64,000 nt of DNA from Bradyrhizobium daqingense (GCF_021044685.1 NZ_CP088014.1:4450001-4514000), one strand, 5' to 3'. Positions 24,244 through 33,300 are shown, counted from the stretch's first letter. Made by a program: numbers and translations. Notes: generated by a model from the letters alone, not told the origin.

Positions 24244-24881
24244 CTGAATTCATCACCGCCGAGGCGCTGTCCGCGCTCTTTCAAGTCATCCTTATCGATC
24301 TCGTGCTCGCCGGCGACAATGCCGTCGTGATCGGCCTTGCTGCTGCTGGTCTACCGCCACAGCAGCGCCGCCGCGCCATCATTGTCGGCATCGCTGCGGC
24401 CACCGTACTCCGCATCGCCTTCGCCGGCGTCGCAACGCAGCTTTTGCAAGTGATCGGCCTCCTGCTTGCCGGCGGTGTGTTGCTGCTCTGGGTGTGCTGG
24501 AAGATGTGGCGAGAGCTGCGCGAGCAGTCCGCACATGCTCATGCGAACGAACTTGCACTCGAAACTGGCGGCGCCGGTGCTGCGCCGGTGCAACAAAAGA
24601 CCTTCGCTCAGGCCGCGGTGCAGATCGTCGCCGCCGACGTGTCGATGTCGCTCGACAACGTGCTCGCGGTCGCAGGCGCCGCGCGGGAGCATCCTTACAT
24701 CCTGGCCTTCGGCCTGCTCTTGTCGGTTGGCCTGATGGGAGTCGCCGCTGATCTGCTTGGCCGCTTGCTGCAGAAGCAGCGCTGGGTCGCCTATGTCGGC
24801 CTCGCCATCATCCTTTACGTCGCGTGTGAGATGATCTATCGGGGCACGCTGGAACTTGCACCGGTCATTGCGAGTCTCTGA
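24240..24881 (+). CDS. TerC-family membrane protein
   Basis: A 213-residue membrane protein with about seven spans. It has the two family motifs with acidic residues in membrane segments: Leu-Val-Leu-Ala-Gly-Asp-Asn-Ala-Val-Val-Ile-Gly (~21-32) and Ser-Met-Ser-Leu-Asp-Asn-Val-Leu-Ala-Val-Ala-Gly (~137-148). TerC/Alx-type proteins are linked to tellurite resistance, manganese export and metalation of exported proteins. This short form is the YjbE type. Its start overlaps the preceding stop. Confidence 0.9.
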   Translation: MTEFITAEALSALFQVILIDLVLAGDNAVVIGLAAAGLPPQQRRRAIIVGIAAATVLRIAFAGVATQLLQVIGLLLAGGVLLLWVCWKMWRELREQSAHAHANELALETGGAGAAPVQQKTFAQAAVQIVAADVSMSLDNVLAVAGAAREHPYILAFGLLLSVGLMGVAADLLGRLLQKQRWVAYVGLAIILYVACEMIYRGTLELAPVIASL

Positions 24882-24908
24882 GGCGTCTACCGCAATCCGG
24901 AGTGATCG

Positions 24909-25499
24909 ATGAGGTCTGAAGCCAAAGCGCCTTCGGCGGACGCCGCACCTCGGCCGCAGATTGGTCCGTTCGCCCAGCTCATCTTCGGCTCGCGATGGCT
25001 GCAGGTGCCGCTCTATGTCGGCCTGATCATCGCGCAAGGCGTTTACGTGCTGCTGTTCCTCAAGGAGCTCTGGCACCTGGTCCTGCACTCGTTCGACGCC
25101 ACCGAGCAGCAGATCATGCTGGTGGTGCTCGGGCTGATCGACGTCGTCATGATCTCGAACCTCCTGGTGATGGTGATCGTCGGCGGCTACGAGACCTTCG
25201 TTTCCAGGCTGAACCTGACCGGCCATCCCGACGAGCCGGAATGGCTGAGCCACGTCAATGCCAGCGTGCTCAAGATCAAGCTGGCGATGGCGATCATCGG
25301 CATCTCCTCGATCTCGCTGCTCAGGACCTTCATCGAGGCGGGCAATCTCGGCACGACCCGCAGCAATTTCACCGAGAGCGGCGTGATGTGGCAGGTGCTG
25401 ATCCACCTTGCCTTCATCGTCTCGGCGATCGGCATTGCCTGGGTCGACCGTCTCAGCAGCGATGGCGGCGGCCATCGCAAGGGCGCCAGCCACGGCTGA
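24909..25499 (+). CDS. YqhA-like membrane protein (UPF0114)
   Basis: A 196-residue protein with four membrane spans. The UPF0114 signature is seen at Leu-Ile-Phe-Gly-Ser-Arg-Trp-Leu-Gln-Val-Pro-Leu-Tyr (~25-40), Gly-Leu-Ile-Asp-Val-Val-Met-Ile-Ser-Asn-Leu-Leu (~78-90) and Lys-Ile-Lys-Leu-Ala-Met-Ala-Ile-Ile-Gly (~120). Function unknown. It follows TerC by 27 bp in the same direction and likely ends the operon. Confidence 0.9.
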   Translation: MRSEAKAPSADAAPRPQIGPFAQLIFGSRWLQVPLYVGLIIAQGVYVLLFLKELWHLVLHSFDATEQQIMLVVLGLIDVVMISNLLVMVIVGGYETFVSRLNLTGHPDEPEWLSHVNASVLKIKLAMAIIGISSISLLRTFIEAGNLGTTRSNFTESGVMWQVLIHLAFIVSAIGIAWVDRLSSDGGGHRKGASHG

Positions 25500-25559
25500 C
25501 TTGTTCTCCAGGGCGGTTGGTCGACGGCATTGCGCCCAAGGTGAGCGCATTACGCGGCA

Positions 25560-26642
25560 TCACCGCACGGCATGCATCTCGAGAAACGCCTTCACGCCGG
25601 TCACGCTGCCGGTGTCGGAGGGCACATAACCGGGGAGCGTTGCGACCGCGGCGCGGAAATCGGCGCTGCGGATGATCTCGAGGATGCGCCGCATCGGCTC
25701 CGTATCCAGGAACGCGCGCTTGCAGACGAAAAAATAATCCTCGGTCAGGATGCGGATGAAGTCGAGGCCGAAATGCCGCGCCGCGGCCTCGACGCCGAAG
25801 CTCGCATCCGCCATCCCGCTGGCGACATAGGCGGCGACCGCCGCGTGGGTGAACTCGATCTGCTGTGCGCCGTTGATCCTGCTCTCGTCGATGCCGTGCG
25901 CGGCGAGCAATTGGTCGAACAGAAGCCGCGTGCCGGAATCATGGTCGCGGTTGACGAAGCGGACCTTGGGATTTGTAAGGTCGTTCAGCGAGGCGATCCG
26001 CAGCGGGTTGCCGCGCGCGACCATCAGGCCCATTTCGCGCGTCACAAAGCTGATGATGCGGTCCTCGCGCGGATCGAGCCATTCGCGCGCGGCCTTGATG
26101 CCCTGGGCCCGCAGCGCGCCGTGCGGCAGATGCAGGCCGGAGAGGTCGCATGCACCCTGCGCCAGCGAGACCAGCGAATGCTGGTTGCTGACATAGCGCA
26201 AATCGACGCCGATGCCGGGCTCGCGGTCGAGGAATTCGCGCAGCTTGGCCACCGCAAAGCCGTGGCTCGCATGCACGCGGACCACGGACGGGCGTTGTTC
26301 GAGGAACGGCTTGATCTCGCTGGCCAGCTCCTGCGCGAGGTTTTCGAGCTGCGGCCCGAGCCGCGCCTGCATGCGCTCGCCGGCCCACACCAGCCGTTCG
26401 CCGAACGGCGTGAGCTTGGAGCCCCTGCCGCGCTGGGTCTCGACCAGCGGCGCGCCGAAGAACTCCGACCATTGCTCGATCAGATTCCAGACGTGGCGAT
26501 AGGAGAGATGGGCATCGCTCGCGGCGCTCGTGATCTTCCCGGTCTTCCGGATCTCGTTGAGCACGCCGAGCATGATCACGGCGGTGCGCGGGCTGCCCTC
26601 GCGGCGAAATCGCCAGACGGCTTCGATCTCGATCTGAAGCAT
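25560..26642 (-). CDS. one-component regulator: ModE-like HTH plus periplasmic-binding-like domain
   Basis: A 360-residue protein. Residues ~15-105 resemble the LysR/ModE winged helix (Ile-Thr-Ser-Ala-Ala-Ser-Asp-Ala-His-Leu-Ser-Tyr-Arg-His-Val-Trp, then Arg-Gly-Arg-Gly-Ser-Lys-Leu-Thr-Pro-Phe-Gly). Residues ~125-340 form a PBP-like ligand domain (PF12727 type; Arg-Asp-His-Asp-Ser-Gly-Thr-Arg-Leu-Leu-Phe-Asp-Gln). It is divergent from an aldehyde dehydrogenase with a shared 110-bp promoter carrying a 14-bp palindrome, so control of that gene is the natural reading. The ligand may be molybdate, an oxyanion or an organic acid; the sequence does not decide. Confidence 0.85.
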   Translation of the reverse strand: MLQIEIEAVWRFRREGSPRTAVIMLGVLNEIRKTGKITSAASDAHLSYRHVWNLIEQWSEFFGAPLVETQRGRGSKLTPFGERLVWAGERMQARLGPQLENLAQELASEIKPFLEQRPSVVRVHASHGFAVAKLREFLDREPGIGVDLRYVSNQHSLVSLAQGACDLSGLHLPHGALRAQGIKAAREWLDPREDRIISFVTREMGLMVARGNPLRIASLNDLTNPKVRFVNRDHDSGTRLLFDQLLAAHGIDESRINGAQQIEFTHAAVAAYVASGMADASFGVEAAARHFGLDFIRILTEDYFFVCKRAFLDTEPMRRILEIIRSADFRAAVATLPGYVPSDTGSVTGVKAFLEMHAVR

Positions 26643-26691
26643 TGGCCTACCTTATGAACTGCACTTCATATGCGGCTCGTCCATTTGCAAA

Positions 26692-26745
26692 CCATATCAT
26701 ATTTACTCCGCCGATCCGGCGCCTAGTCTGGCATACCAGATATGG
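26692..26745. promoter_or_regulatory. operator candidates in the aldehyde dehydrogenase promoter
   Basis: TCTGG-CATA-CCAGA at 26727-26740 is a 14-base palindrome with perfect 5-bp arms. CCATATC (26692-26698) and its complement GATATGG (26739-26745) form a wider inverted pair. Both are within the 110-bp divergent promoter. The palindrome ends 12 bp before the ATG, where a repressor would block transcription or translation. Confidence 0.5.
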
Positions 26746-26752
26746 AGGAAAT

Positions 26753-28240
26753 ATGATGTCTGTTGCATATGACTTCGCGCATTCGCCGGCAACCGCGTTC
26801 ATGGCGCGGCCGCAGCATCTGCTCATCGACGGCCGCCGCGTCCCCGCCAGCTCCGGCCGGACCTTCAAGTCGCTCAATCCCGCCACCGGGCAGATCATCG
26901 CCACCATCGCGGAGGGCGGCGAGGCAGATGTCGAGCATGCGGTCGCGGCCGCGCGCCGGGCGTTCGAAGGCCCCTGGCGCACCATGCGGGCGTCGGAGCG
27001 CGGCCAGATCCTGCTACGCTGGGCCGAACTGCTGAAGGCACATGCCGACGAAATCATCGAGCTCGAGTCGATCGACGCGGGCAAGCCGATCTCCGCGACG
27101 ATGCGCCAGGACTTTCCCGCCGCGGTCGACACGCTGATCTACTACGCCGGCTGGGCCGACAAGATCAGCGGCGACGTTGTGCCGGTGCGCGACGATGCCC
27201 TGACCTACACCGTGCGAGAGCCGGTCGGCGTGGTCGCGGCGATCGTGCCGTGGAATTTCCCACTGATGATCGGGATGTGGAAGCTGGCACCGGCGCTGGC
27301 CTGCGGCTGCACCGTGGTGATGAAGCCGGCCGAGCTGACCTCGCTGTCGGCGCTGCGCATCGCGGAGCTGGCCTTGGAGGCCGGCCTGCCGGCGGGCGTG
27401 TTCAACGTCGTCACCGGTCCGGGCCGCGTCGTCGGCGACGCGCTGGTCAATCATCCCGATGTCGACAAGGTCACCTTCACCGGATCGCCCGGGGTGGGGC
27501 GCGGAATCATGAAAGGAGCGGCCAGCAACTTCAAGCGCGTCTCGCTCGAGCTCGGCGGCAAATCGGCCAACGTCATTTTCGACGATGCCGATCTTGAAGC
27601 CGCAAGCAAGGCGGCGGCTTCCGGCATCTTCTTCAATGCCGGCCAGGTGTGCTCGGCCGGCTCCCGCGTGCTCGTGCAGGACAAGGCCTATGACGAGGTC
27701 GTCGAGCGGCTCGCAGCACGCGCGAAATCGCTCAGGATCGGCGACCCGCTGGACCGCAAGACCGCGCTCGGCCCCGTCATCTCCGAGAAGCAGATGAAGT
27801 CGATCCTCGATTATGTCGACATCGGCCGGAACGAGGGGGCGAGCCTGGTCACCGGCGGGACGCGCGTCGGCGAGCGCGGCTATTTCATCAGCCCGGCGGT
27901 GTTCGCCGGCGTCGCGCACGAGATGCGGATCTCGCAGGAGGAGATCTTCGGGCCCGTCGTCAGCGTCATCAAGTTCAAGGACGAGGCCGACGCGCTTGGG
28001 GTCGCCAACGGCACGGCCTACAGCCTCGCCGCGGGCGTGTGGAGCCGCGACATCGGCAAGCTGCAGCGCTTTGCCAAGCGGGCGCGCGCCGGCACGGTCT
28101 GGATGAACACCTATGGCTATACCGACGTGCGGCTGCCCTGGGGCGGCGAGCGCGACTCCGGCCTCGGCCGCGAGCACGGCACCGCCGCCATCGACAATTT
28201 CACCGAGCCCAAAGCCGTCTGGATGAACCTGGCCGTCTGA
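26753..28240 (+). CDS. NAD(P)-dependent aldehyde dehydrogenase
   Basis: A 495-residue enzyme of the ALDH superfamily; the ATG at 26753 has a GGAGG site 5 bases upstream (a second ATG follows at 26756). Catalytic residues are present: Asn in Val-Pro-Trp-Asn-Phe-Pro, Glu266 in Glu-Leu-Gly-Gly-Lys and Cys300 in Gly-Gln-Val-Cys-Ser-Ala-Gly. Overall layout is close to gamma-aminobutyraldehyde / betaine aldehyde / indoleacetaldehyde-type dehydrogenases; the substrate cannot be fixed from sequence. It is divergent from its probable regulator and ends at a strong terminator. Confidence 0.92.
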   Translation: MMSVAYDFAHSPATAFMARPQHLLIDGRRVPASSGRTFKSLNPATGQIIATIAEGGEADVEHAVAAARRAFEGPWRTMRASERGQILLRWAELLKAHADEIIELESIDAGKPISATMRQDFPAAVDTLIYYAGWADKISGDVVPVRDDALTYTVREPVGVVAAIVPWNFPLMIGMWKLAPALACGCTVVMKPAELTSLSALRIAELALEAGLPAGVFNVVTGPGRVVGDALVNHPDVDKVTFTGSPGVGRGIMKGAASNFKRVSLELGGKSANVIFDDADLEAASKAAASGIFFNAGQVCSAGSRVLVQDKAYDEVVERLAARAKSLRIGDPLDRKTALGPVISEKQMKSILDYVDIGRNEGASLVTGGTRVGERGYFISPAVFAGVAHEMRISQEEIFGPVVSVIKFKDEADALGVANGTAYSLAAGVWSRDIGKLQRFAKRARAGTVWMNTYGYTDVRLPWGGERDSGLGREHGTAAIDNFTEPKAVWMNLAV

Positions 28241-28263
28241 CACCTCCCGAGCGGCCAATCCTG

Positions 28264-28302
28264 GAGCCCGCCTGATCGTCCCGTCAGGCGGGCTCTCTTT
28301 TT
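28264..28302 (+). terminator. intrinsic terminator after aldehyde dehydrogenase
   Basis: 12-bp perfect stem GAGCCCGCCTGA / TCAGGCGGGCTC (28264-28275 with 28284-28295), 8-base loop, then a T-rich run TCTTTTT. A textbook rho-independent terminator. Confidence 0.88.
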
Positions 28303-28427
28303 GAAATCGATAAAATTGTCTGCAATCCACTCAGGCGCGGCAAACCCTGCGGACAAGAAGGCTCCTGCCTTAAACGTCCGCTTTGGAACCGATGTGCATC
28401 CTGCCGGCAAAAGGGCAGGGCATCATC

Positions 28428-28691
28428 ATGTCAATTCTCAGGGAGATCGTCGCAGCAGTCGCGGGAGTCTATGCACTCCTGTTCGTCTGCGACGCATTGT
28501 TCGGCGTCGGCGAGACGCGCTTCGACGATTCCTATTACCGTGCCAGCTTCTACGCGCCGCGACCGAAGGAATTCCGGTTTGCAGACGGGACGACGCCGGC
28601 CGCGCGGGTCAGCGATGCCTTCGCGCAATTCTCGGCGGGCGAAGCCAGGCCGAACAAACGTTACTCGTCGCTGACGGTGGTCATCCGCTGA
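28428..28691 (+). CDS. small exported or membrane hypothetical
   Basis: An 87-residue protein. Residues 5-25 form one hydrophobic span (Val-Ala-Ala-Val-Ala-Gly-Val-Tyr-Ala-Leu-Leu-Phe-Val-Cys), which could be a signal peptide or anchor. The remainder is polar with Tyr/Phe-rich patches. No family is recognised. It converges with the hydrolase gene 7 bp away. Confidence 0.55.
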   Translation: MSILREIVAAVAGVYALLFVCDALFGVGETRFDDSYYRASFYAPRPKEFRFADGTTPAARVSDAFAQFSAGEARPNKRYSSLTVVIR

Positions 28692-28698
28692 CGAGGGC

Positions 28699-29595
28699 TC
28701 ACTCGCCCTGAATCCATTCTGCGACGCCGCGCCAGAGCGTGTCGCGGTGATCGGGGCGGAAGAAGCCGAAATGGCCGATTGCCTTGGCACCGACGTCGGA
28801 CGGCTTGACGGTGAGCACTTCCGGCTTGATCGCCGTAAAGCCGCCCGTGAGCAGCTCGACCGCTGATAGCGTCGCCCAGGGATCGTCCTGGAAGCACAGC
28901 GCGCGCAGCTCGCCCTTGAAGTTCGCGAAATTCTGCAGCGCCGGCAGCTTCGAATCGAACAGATAGCGTGGGCTCGAGACCCACTCCGCCCATTGCAGGA
29001 AGACGCCCTTGGGCAGATCCTCGCCGATGCCGGCCCAGCCGGGCGCATAGCCAAGGGCGTGGACCAGCGGCACGCCGACAAAATTCATGAAGGCAAAGAC
29101 GCGATATTTTTCCGGCGAACTCATCAGCCGCCACGTCGCGGCCTGCGAGGCCACGAAGGCGGCGCGCGAGATGTCGGTGTTGTTCTCGATCAGCCCCAGC
29201 GCCTGGCCGCCGAAGGAATGGCCGACATAGGCCAGGGGCAGGCCGTGGTAGCGCTCGCGCATCCAGCGCACCGCGGCGGTGACGTCGAGCGCGGCCCAAT
29301 CCGACATCGACGCCTTGAAGCCGACCAGCGATTTCGGCCTGTTGTAGCCGACCATCGCCGGCAGCCGGGAGTCGCCGATGCCGCGATAGTCGTAGGTCAG
29401 CACGGCGCAGCCGCGATGGGCGAGATAGGAGGCAAAGCCGCGGTAGATCTTGCGCGGGACGGCGGTGGCCGAGTTGATCAGCACGGCATGACGCTTGGTG
29501 CCGCGCGGCAGGAACAGGGTGCCGGTCAGCGCATACCCGTCGATCGCCGGGAAGCTGATCTCGTCGATGAAAACGTCGTCCGGTGCCGCGTCCAT
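28699..29595 (-). CDS. alpha/beta-fold hydrolase
   Basis: A 298-residue hydrolase. The nucleophile elbow is Gly-His-Ser-Phe-Gly-Gly (Ser127), the acid is Asp237 or Asp238 in Phe-Gln-Asp-Asp-Pro-Trp, and the base is His275 in Ile-Gly-His-Phe-Gly. Asp-Tyr-Arg-Gly-Ile-Gly-Asp-Ser at ~69-76 marks the oxyanion region. It resembles the predicted alpha/beta hydrolases (COG4757 type) with unknown substrate, with no signal peptide. It is divergent from the DAHP synthase gene. Confidence 0.85.
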   Translation of the reverse strand: MDAAPDDVFIDEISFPAIDGYALTGTLFLPRGTKRHAVLINSATAVPRKIYRGFASYLAHRGCAVLTYDYRGIGDSRLPAMVGYNRPKSLVGFKASMSDWAALDVTAAVRWMRERYHGLPLAYVGHSFGGQALGLIENNTDISRAAFVASQAATWRLMSSPEKYRVFAFMNFVGVPLVHALGYAPGWAGIGEDLPKGVFLQWAEWVSSPRYLFDSKLPALQNFANFKGELRALCFQDDPWATLSAVELLTGGFTAIKPEVLTVKPSDVGAKAIGHFGFFRPDHRDTLWRGVAEWIQGE

Positions 29596-29775
29596 GGGCG
29601 CAAGGGATCCTGCCAGTTGCCTCGCCCTTCCAACAAATGCGAATTTGACTTTCGCCGCAAGGGTTTGCAGTGAAGAATGGATTTACAACTGGCGGGCCGC
29701 GGCCAGCCTGTGTATAAGGCGGCCCTCGCAACCCACAGATCAGGTTGCACTTTTTTGCTTCACGGAGAGATTGCG

Positions 29776-31164
29776 ATGTCCGAGCGGTGGACGCCCGAGT
29801 CCTGGCGCAGCAAGCCGGTGCTACAGGTGCCCGACTATCCCGACGCCAAGGCCCTGGCCGACGTCGAGGCCCAGCTTGCGACCTTTCCGCCGCTGGTGTT
29901 CGCCGGCGAAGCGCGCAACCTGAAGAAGGCGCTGGCGCGGGTTGCAGCTGGCGAGGCCTTCCTGCTCCAGGGCGGCGATTGCGCCGAGAGCTTTGCCGAG
30001 CACGGCGCCAACAACATCCGCGACTTCTTCCGCGTGCTGCTGCAGATGGCGGTGGTGCTGACCTATGCCGGCGCCGTCCCGGTGGTGAAGGTCGGCCGTA
30101 TCGCCGGCCAGTTCGCAAAGCCGCGCTCGTCGCCGACCGAGAAGGTGAACGGCGTCGAGCTGCCGAGCTATCGCGGCGACATCGTCAACGACATCGCCTT
30201 CACCAAGGAAGCGCGCCTGCCGGATCCGCAGCGTCAGCTGATGGCCTATCGCCAATCGGCCGCGACGCTGAACCTGCTGCGCGCCTTCGCCACCGGCGGT
30301 TACGCCAATCTCGGCAGCGTGCATCAATGGATGCTCGGCTTCCTGAAGGACTCGCCGCAGTCCCGCCGCTACAAGGAATTGGCCGACCGCATCTCGGATG
30401 CGCTGAACTTCATGCGCGCCTGCGGCCTCGATCTCGAAGCCCATCCCGAACTGCGCGCCACCGATTTCTACACCAGCCACGAGGCTTTGCTGCTCGGCTA
30501 CGAGCAGGCCATGACCCGGGTCGATTCCACCACCGGCGACTGGTACGCGACCTCCGGCCATATGATCTGGATCGGTGATCGCACCCGCCAGCTCGATCAC
30601 GGCCACATCGAATATTTCCGCGGCATCAAGAACCCGATCGGGCTCAAATGCGGCCCGTCGCTGAAAGCCGACGAGCTCTTGAAGCTGATCGACGTGCTCG
30701 ATCCCGACAACGAGCCCGGCCGGCTCACGCTGATCGGCCGCTTCGGCTCGGACAAGGTCGGCGAGCACCTGCCGAACATGGTCCGCGCCGTGCAGCGCGA
30801 GGGCAGGGCGGTGGTCTGGTCCTGCGACCCCATGCACGGCAACACCATCACCTCGACGTCGGGCTACAAGACGCGGCCGTTCGACCGCGTCCTGTCCGAG
30901 GTGAAATCGTTCTTCGCCATCCATGCCGCCGAAGGCACCCATGCCGGCGGCGTGCATCTGGAGATGACCGGCCAGGACGTCACCGAATGCATCGGCGGCG
31001 CCCGCGCCATCACGGACGAGGATCTCAACGACCGCTATCACACCGTCTGCGATCCCCGCCTCAACGCCGAGCAATCCATCGACATGGCCTTCCTGATCGC
31101 GGAGCTGCTCAAGCAGGAACGCGCCGGCAAGGCCAAGCCGATGCCGGCCGCCGCGGGGCTCTAA
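29776..31164 (+). CDS. class II 3-deoxy-7-phosphoheptulonate synthase
   Basis: A 462-residue enzyme joining phosphoenolpyruvate and erythrose 4-phosphate at the entry of the shikimate pathway. It is the plant-like class II (AroG of mycobacteria is the same class). Marks are Gln-Gly-Gly-Asp-Cys-Ala-Glu-Ser-Phe (Cys69, metal), Gly-Arg-Ile-Ala-Gly-Gln-Phe-Ala-Lys-Pro-Arg (~110) and Cys-Asp-Pro-Met-His-Gly-Asn-Thr (~350). A CGGAGAGA site fixes the start. It is followed at 4 bp by dgkA. Confidence 0.95.
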   Translation: MSERWTPESWRSKPVLQVPDYPDAKALADVEAQLATFPPLVFAGEARNLKKALARVAAGEAFLLQGGDCAESFAEHGANNIRDFFRVLLQMAVVLTYAGAVPVVKVGRIAGQFAKPRSSPTEKVNGVELPSYRGDIVNDIAFTKEARLPDPQRQLMAYRQSAATLNLLRAFATGGYANLGSVHQWMLGFLKDSPQSRRYKELADRISDALNFMRACGLDLEAHPELRATDFYTSHEALLLGYEQAMTRVDSTTGDWYATSGHMIWIGDRTRQLDHGHIEYFRGIKNPIGLKCGPSLKADELLKLIDVLDPDNEPGRLTLIGRFGSDKVGEHLPNMVRAVQREGRAVVWSCDPMHGNTITSTSGYKTRPFDRVLSEVKSFFAIHAAEGTHAGGVHLEMTGQDVTECIGGARAITDEDLNDRYHTVCDPRLNAEQSIDMAFLIAELLKQERAGKAKPMPAAAGL

Positions 31165-31168
31165 GACC

Positions 31169-31522
31169 TTGCTGCGAATCTGGAAGGCCACGATCAATTC
31201 CCGTAACGGTCTGGCCTTTGCGTTCCGGTCGGAGCAGGCCGTCCGCGAGGAGATTTTTGCGCTCCTCCTGTCGCTGCCGCTGGCCTGGTTCATCGGCGCG
31301 ACTGCAATGCGCGCGGTCGAGCTGGTGTGTTCGGTTGCGTTCGTGCTGACAGTCGAGCTGCTCAACACCGCGATCGAGAAGCTCGCCGACCGCCTGACCA
31401 TGGATCACGACAAGCAGATCGGCCGGGTCAAGGACATGGGTTCGGCCGCCGTCGGCGTCGCGTTGCTCATGGCCGGCGTGTTCTGGATCTTTGCCATCGT
31501 CGAGCGATTGGGTTTCGTCTAG
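31169..31522 (+). CDS. dgkA: diacylglycerol kinase
   Basis: A 117-residue integral membrane kinase with three spans that recycles diacylglycerol to phosphatidic acid. The family signature Glu-Leu-Leu-Asn-Thr-Ala-Ile-Glu-Lys-Leu-Ala-Asp is at ~70-81. It probably begins with TTG (31169), five bases past the DAHP synthase stop; no ATG gives the expected N-terminus. It lies between aroG-type and nadE genes in one transcript. Confidence 0.9.
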   Translation: MLRIWKATINSRNGLAFAFRSEQAVREEIFALLLSLPLAWFIGATAMRAVELVCSVAFVLTVELLNTAIEKLADRLTMDHDKQIGRVKDMGSAAVGVALLMAGVFWIFAIVERLGFV

Positions 31523-31542
31523 CCAAAGGTCGAGAGCGCATC

Positions 31543-33300
31543 ATGGCCGAACGTCACAATGCATTCGCGGTCACGCTCGCACAGCTCAATCCGACCATGG
31601 GCGACATCGAGGGTAATGCCGCAAAGGCGCGCGCGGCGCGCGCGCGCGCCATCGCCGACGGCGCCGATCTCGTGCTGTTTCCGGAACTGTTCATCGCCGG
31701 CTATCCGCCGGAGGATCTCGTGCAGAAGCCGGCGTTCCAGGCCGCCTGCCGCGCCGCGATCGAAAGCCTTGCGCGCGAGACCGCCGACGGTGGTCCGGCC
31801 CTGCTGGTCGGCACGCCCTGGGTCGAGGAGGGCAGGCTCTACAATGCCTGTGCGCTGCTCGACGGCGGCCGCATCGCCGCGCTTCGTTTCAAATGCAATC
31901 TGCCGAACTACGGCGTGTTCGACGAGAAGCGGCTGTTTGCGCGCGGGCCTGCTGCCGGCCCCGTGACGGTGCGCGGCGTGCGCGTGGGCGTGCCGATCTG
32001 CGAGGACATCTGGCTGGAAGAGTCCGAGGATTACGAGAACGTGGTCGAGACGCTGGCAGAGACCGGGGCCGAGATCATCCTGGTGCCGAACGGCTCGCCT
32101 TATGCCCGCGACAAGAATGACGTGCGCCTGTCGGTGGCGGTGGCGCGTGTCACCGAGAGCGGCTTGCCGCTGGTCTATCTGAACCAGGTCTGCGGCCAGG
32201 ATGAGCTGGTGTTCGAGGGCGCGTCCTTCGCGCTCAACGGCGACCTCTCGCTCGCCGCGCAACTGCCGGCGTTCGAGGAGGCCATCGTCACGCTGCGCTT
32301 CACCAGGAATGGCGACGACTGGCGCTGCACAGGTCCCATTGCCGAGCAGGTCGAGGGCGACAAGGCCGACTATGCCGCCTGCGTGCTGGGCCTGCGCGAC
32401 TACGTCGCCAAGAACGGCTTTCCGGGCGTGCTACTCGGCATTTCCGGTGGCATCGATTCCGCGCTGTGCGCGGCGATCGCGGTCGATGCGCTCGGCGCCG
32501 ACCAGGTCCATGGCGTGATGCTGCCTTATCGCTACACGGCGCCGCACTCAATTGCGGATGCCGGTGAACTCGCCGGCCATCTCGGCATCCGCTACGAGGT
32601 CTTGCCGATTGCGGAGGCCGTCACCGGATTCGAGACCATCCTGTCCGGCATCTTCAAGAACCTGCCGCCTGACATCACCGAGGAGAACCTGCAGGCCCGC
32701 ACCCGCGGCACGCTGTTGATGGCGATCTCCAACAAGACCGGGCTGATGGTGGTGACGACGGGCAACAAGTCGGAGATGTCGGTCGGCTATGCCACGCTCT
32801 ACGGCGACATGAACGGCGGCTTCAACCCGATCAAGGACATCTACAAGACGCAGGTGTTTCGGCTGGCGGCCCTGCGCAATTCCTGGAAGCCGGACGGCGC
32901 GCTCGGCCCGGCCGGCGAGGTCATTCCGCCTGATATCATCACGCGGCCGCCGAGCGCGGAGCTGCGCGAGAACCAGCGTGATGAGGATTCGCTGCCGCCC
33001 TATGACGTGCTCGATGCCATTCTCGAACGTCTCGTCGAACGCGAGGAGCCGCTGGATCGGATCATTGCGGCCGGCTTCGATCGCGAGACGGTCACCCGCA
33101 TCGACCATCTGCTCAACGTCGCCGAATACAAGCGCCGCCAGGCCGCGCCCGGCGTGAAAGTGACGCGACGGAATTTCGGCCGCGACCGCCGCTATCCCAT
33201 CACCAACCGTTTTCGTGACAAGGGCGAGCCGTTGCCGGCACACGACGAGACGCTGGTGTCGCGCGGCAGCAAGGCGTCGATCGATGCCTTTGAGGGGTGA
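31543..33300 (+). CDS. nadE: glutamine-dependent NAD+ synthetase
   Basis: A 585-residue two-domain enzyme for the last step of NAD synthesis. The N-terminal nitrilase-like amidase has the Glu48-Lys118-Cys153 triad (Phe-Pro-Glu-Leu, Phe-Lys-Cys-Asn-Leu, Pro-Ile-Cys-Glu-Asp). The C-terminal synthetase has the ATP loop Ser-Gly-Gly-Ile-Asp-Ser (~301-306) and Thr-Gly-Asn-Lys-Ser-Glu (~405). Both domains look complete. It is 20 bp after dgkA and converges with the oxidase operon. Confidence 0.96.
   Translation: MAERHNAFAVTLAQLNPTMGDIEGNAAKARAARARAIADGADLVLFPELFIAGYPPEDLVQKPAFQAACRAAIESLARETADGGPALLVGTPWVEEGRLYNACALLDGGRIAALRFKCNLPNYGVFDEKRLFARGPAAGPVTVRGVRVGVPICEDIWLEESEDYENVVETLAETGAEIILVPNGSPYARDKNDVRLSVAVARVTESGLPLVYLNQVCGQDELVFEGASFALNGDLSLAAQLPAFEEAIVTLRFTRNGDDWRCTGPIAEQVEGDKADYAACVLGLRDYVAKNGFPGVLLGISGGIDSALCAAIAVDALGADQVHGVMLPYRYTAPHSIADAGELAGHLGIRYEVLPIAEAVTGFETILSGIFKNLPPDITEENLQARTRGTLLMAISNKTGLMVVTTGNKSEMSVGYATLYGDMNGGFNPIKDIYKTQVFRLAALRNSWKPDGALGPAGEVIPPDIITRPPSAELRENQRDEDSLPPYDVLDAILERLVEREEPLDRIIAAGFDRETVTRIDHLLNVAEYKRRQAAPGVKVTRRNFGRDRRYPITNRFRDKGEPLPAHDETLVSRGSKASIDAFEG

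Noticed and set aside
28661..30118. Long reverse frame overlapping the alpha/beta hydrolase
   Set aside because: Runs in a different frame over the clear hydrolase gene and the start of the DAHP synthase; composition-driven.
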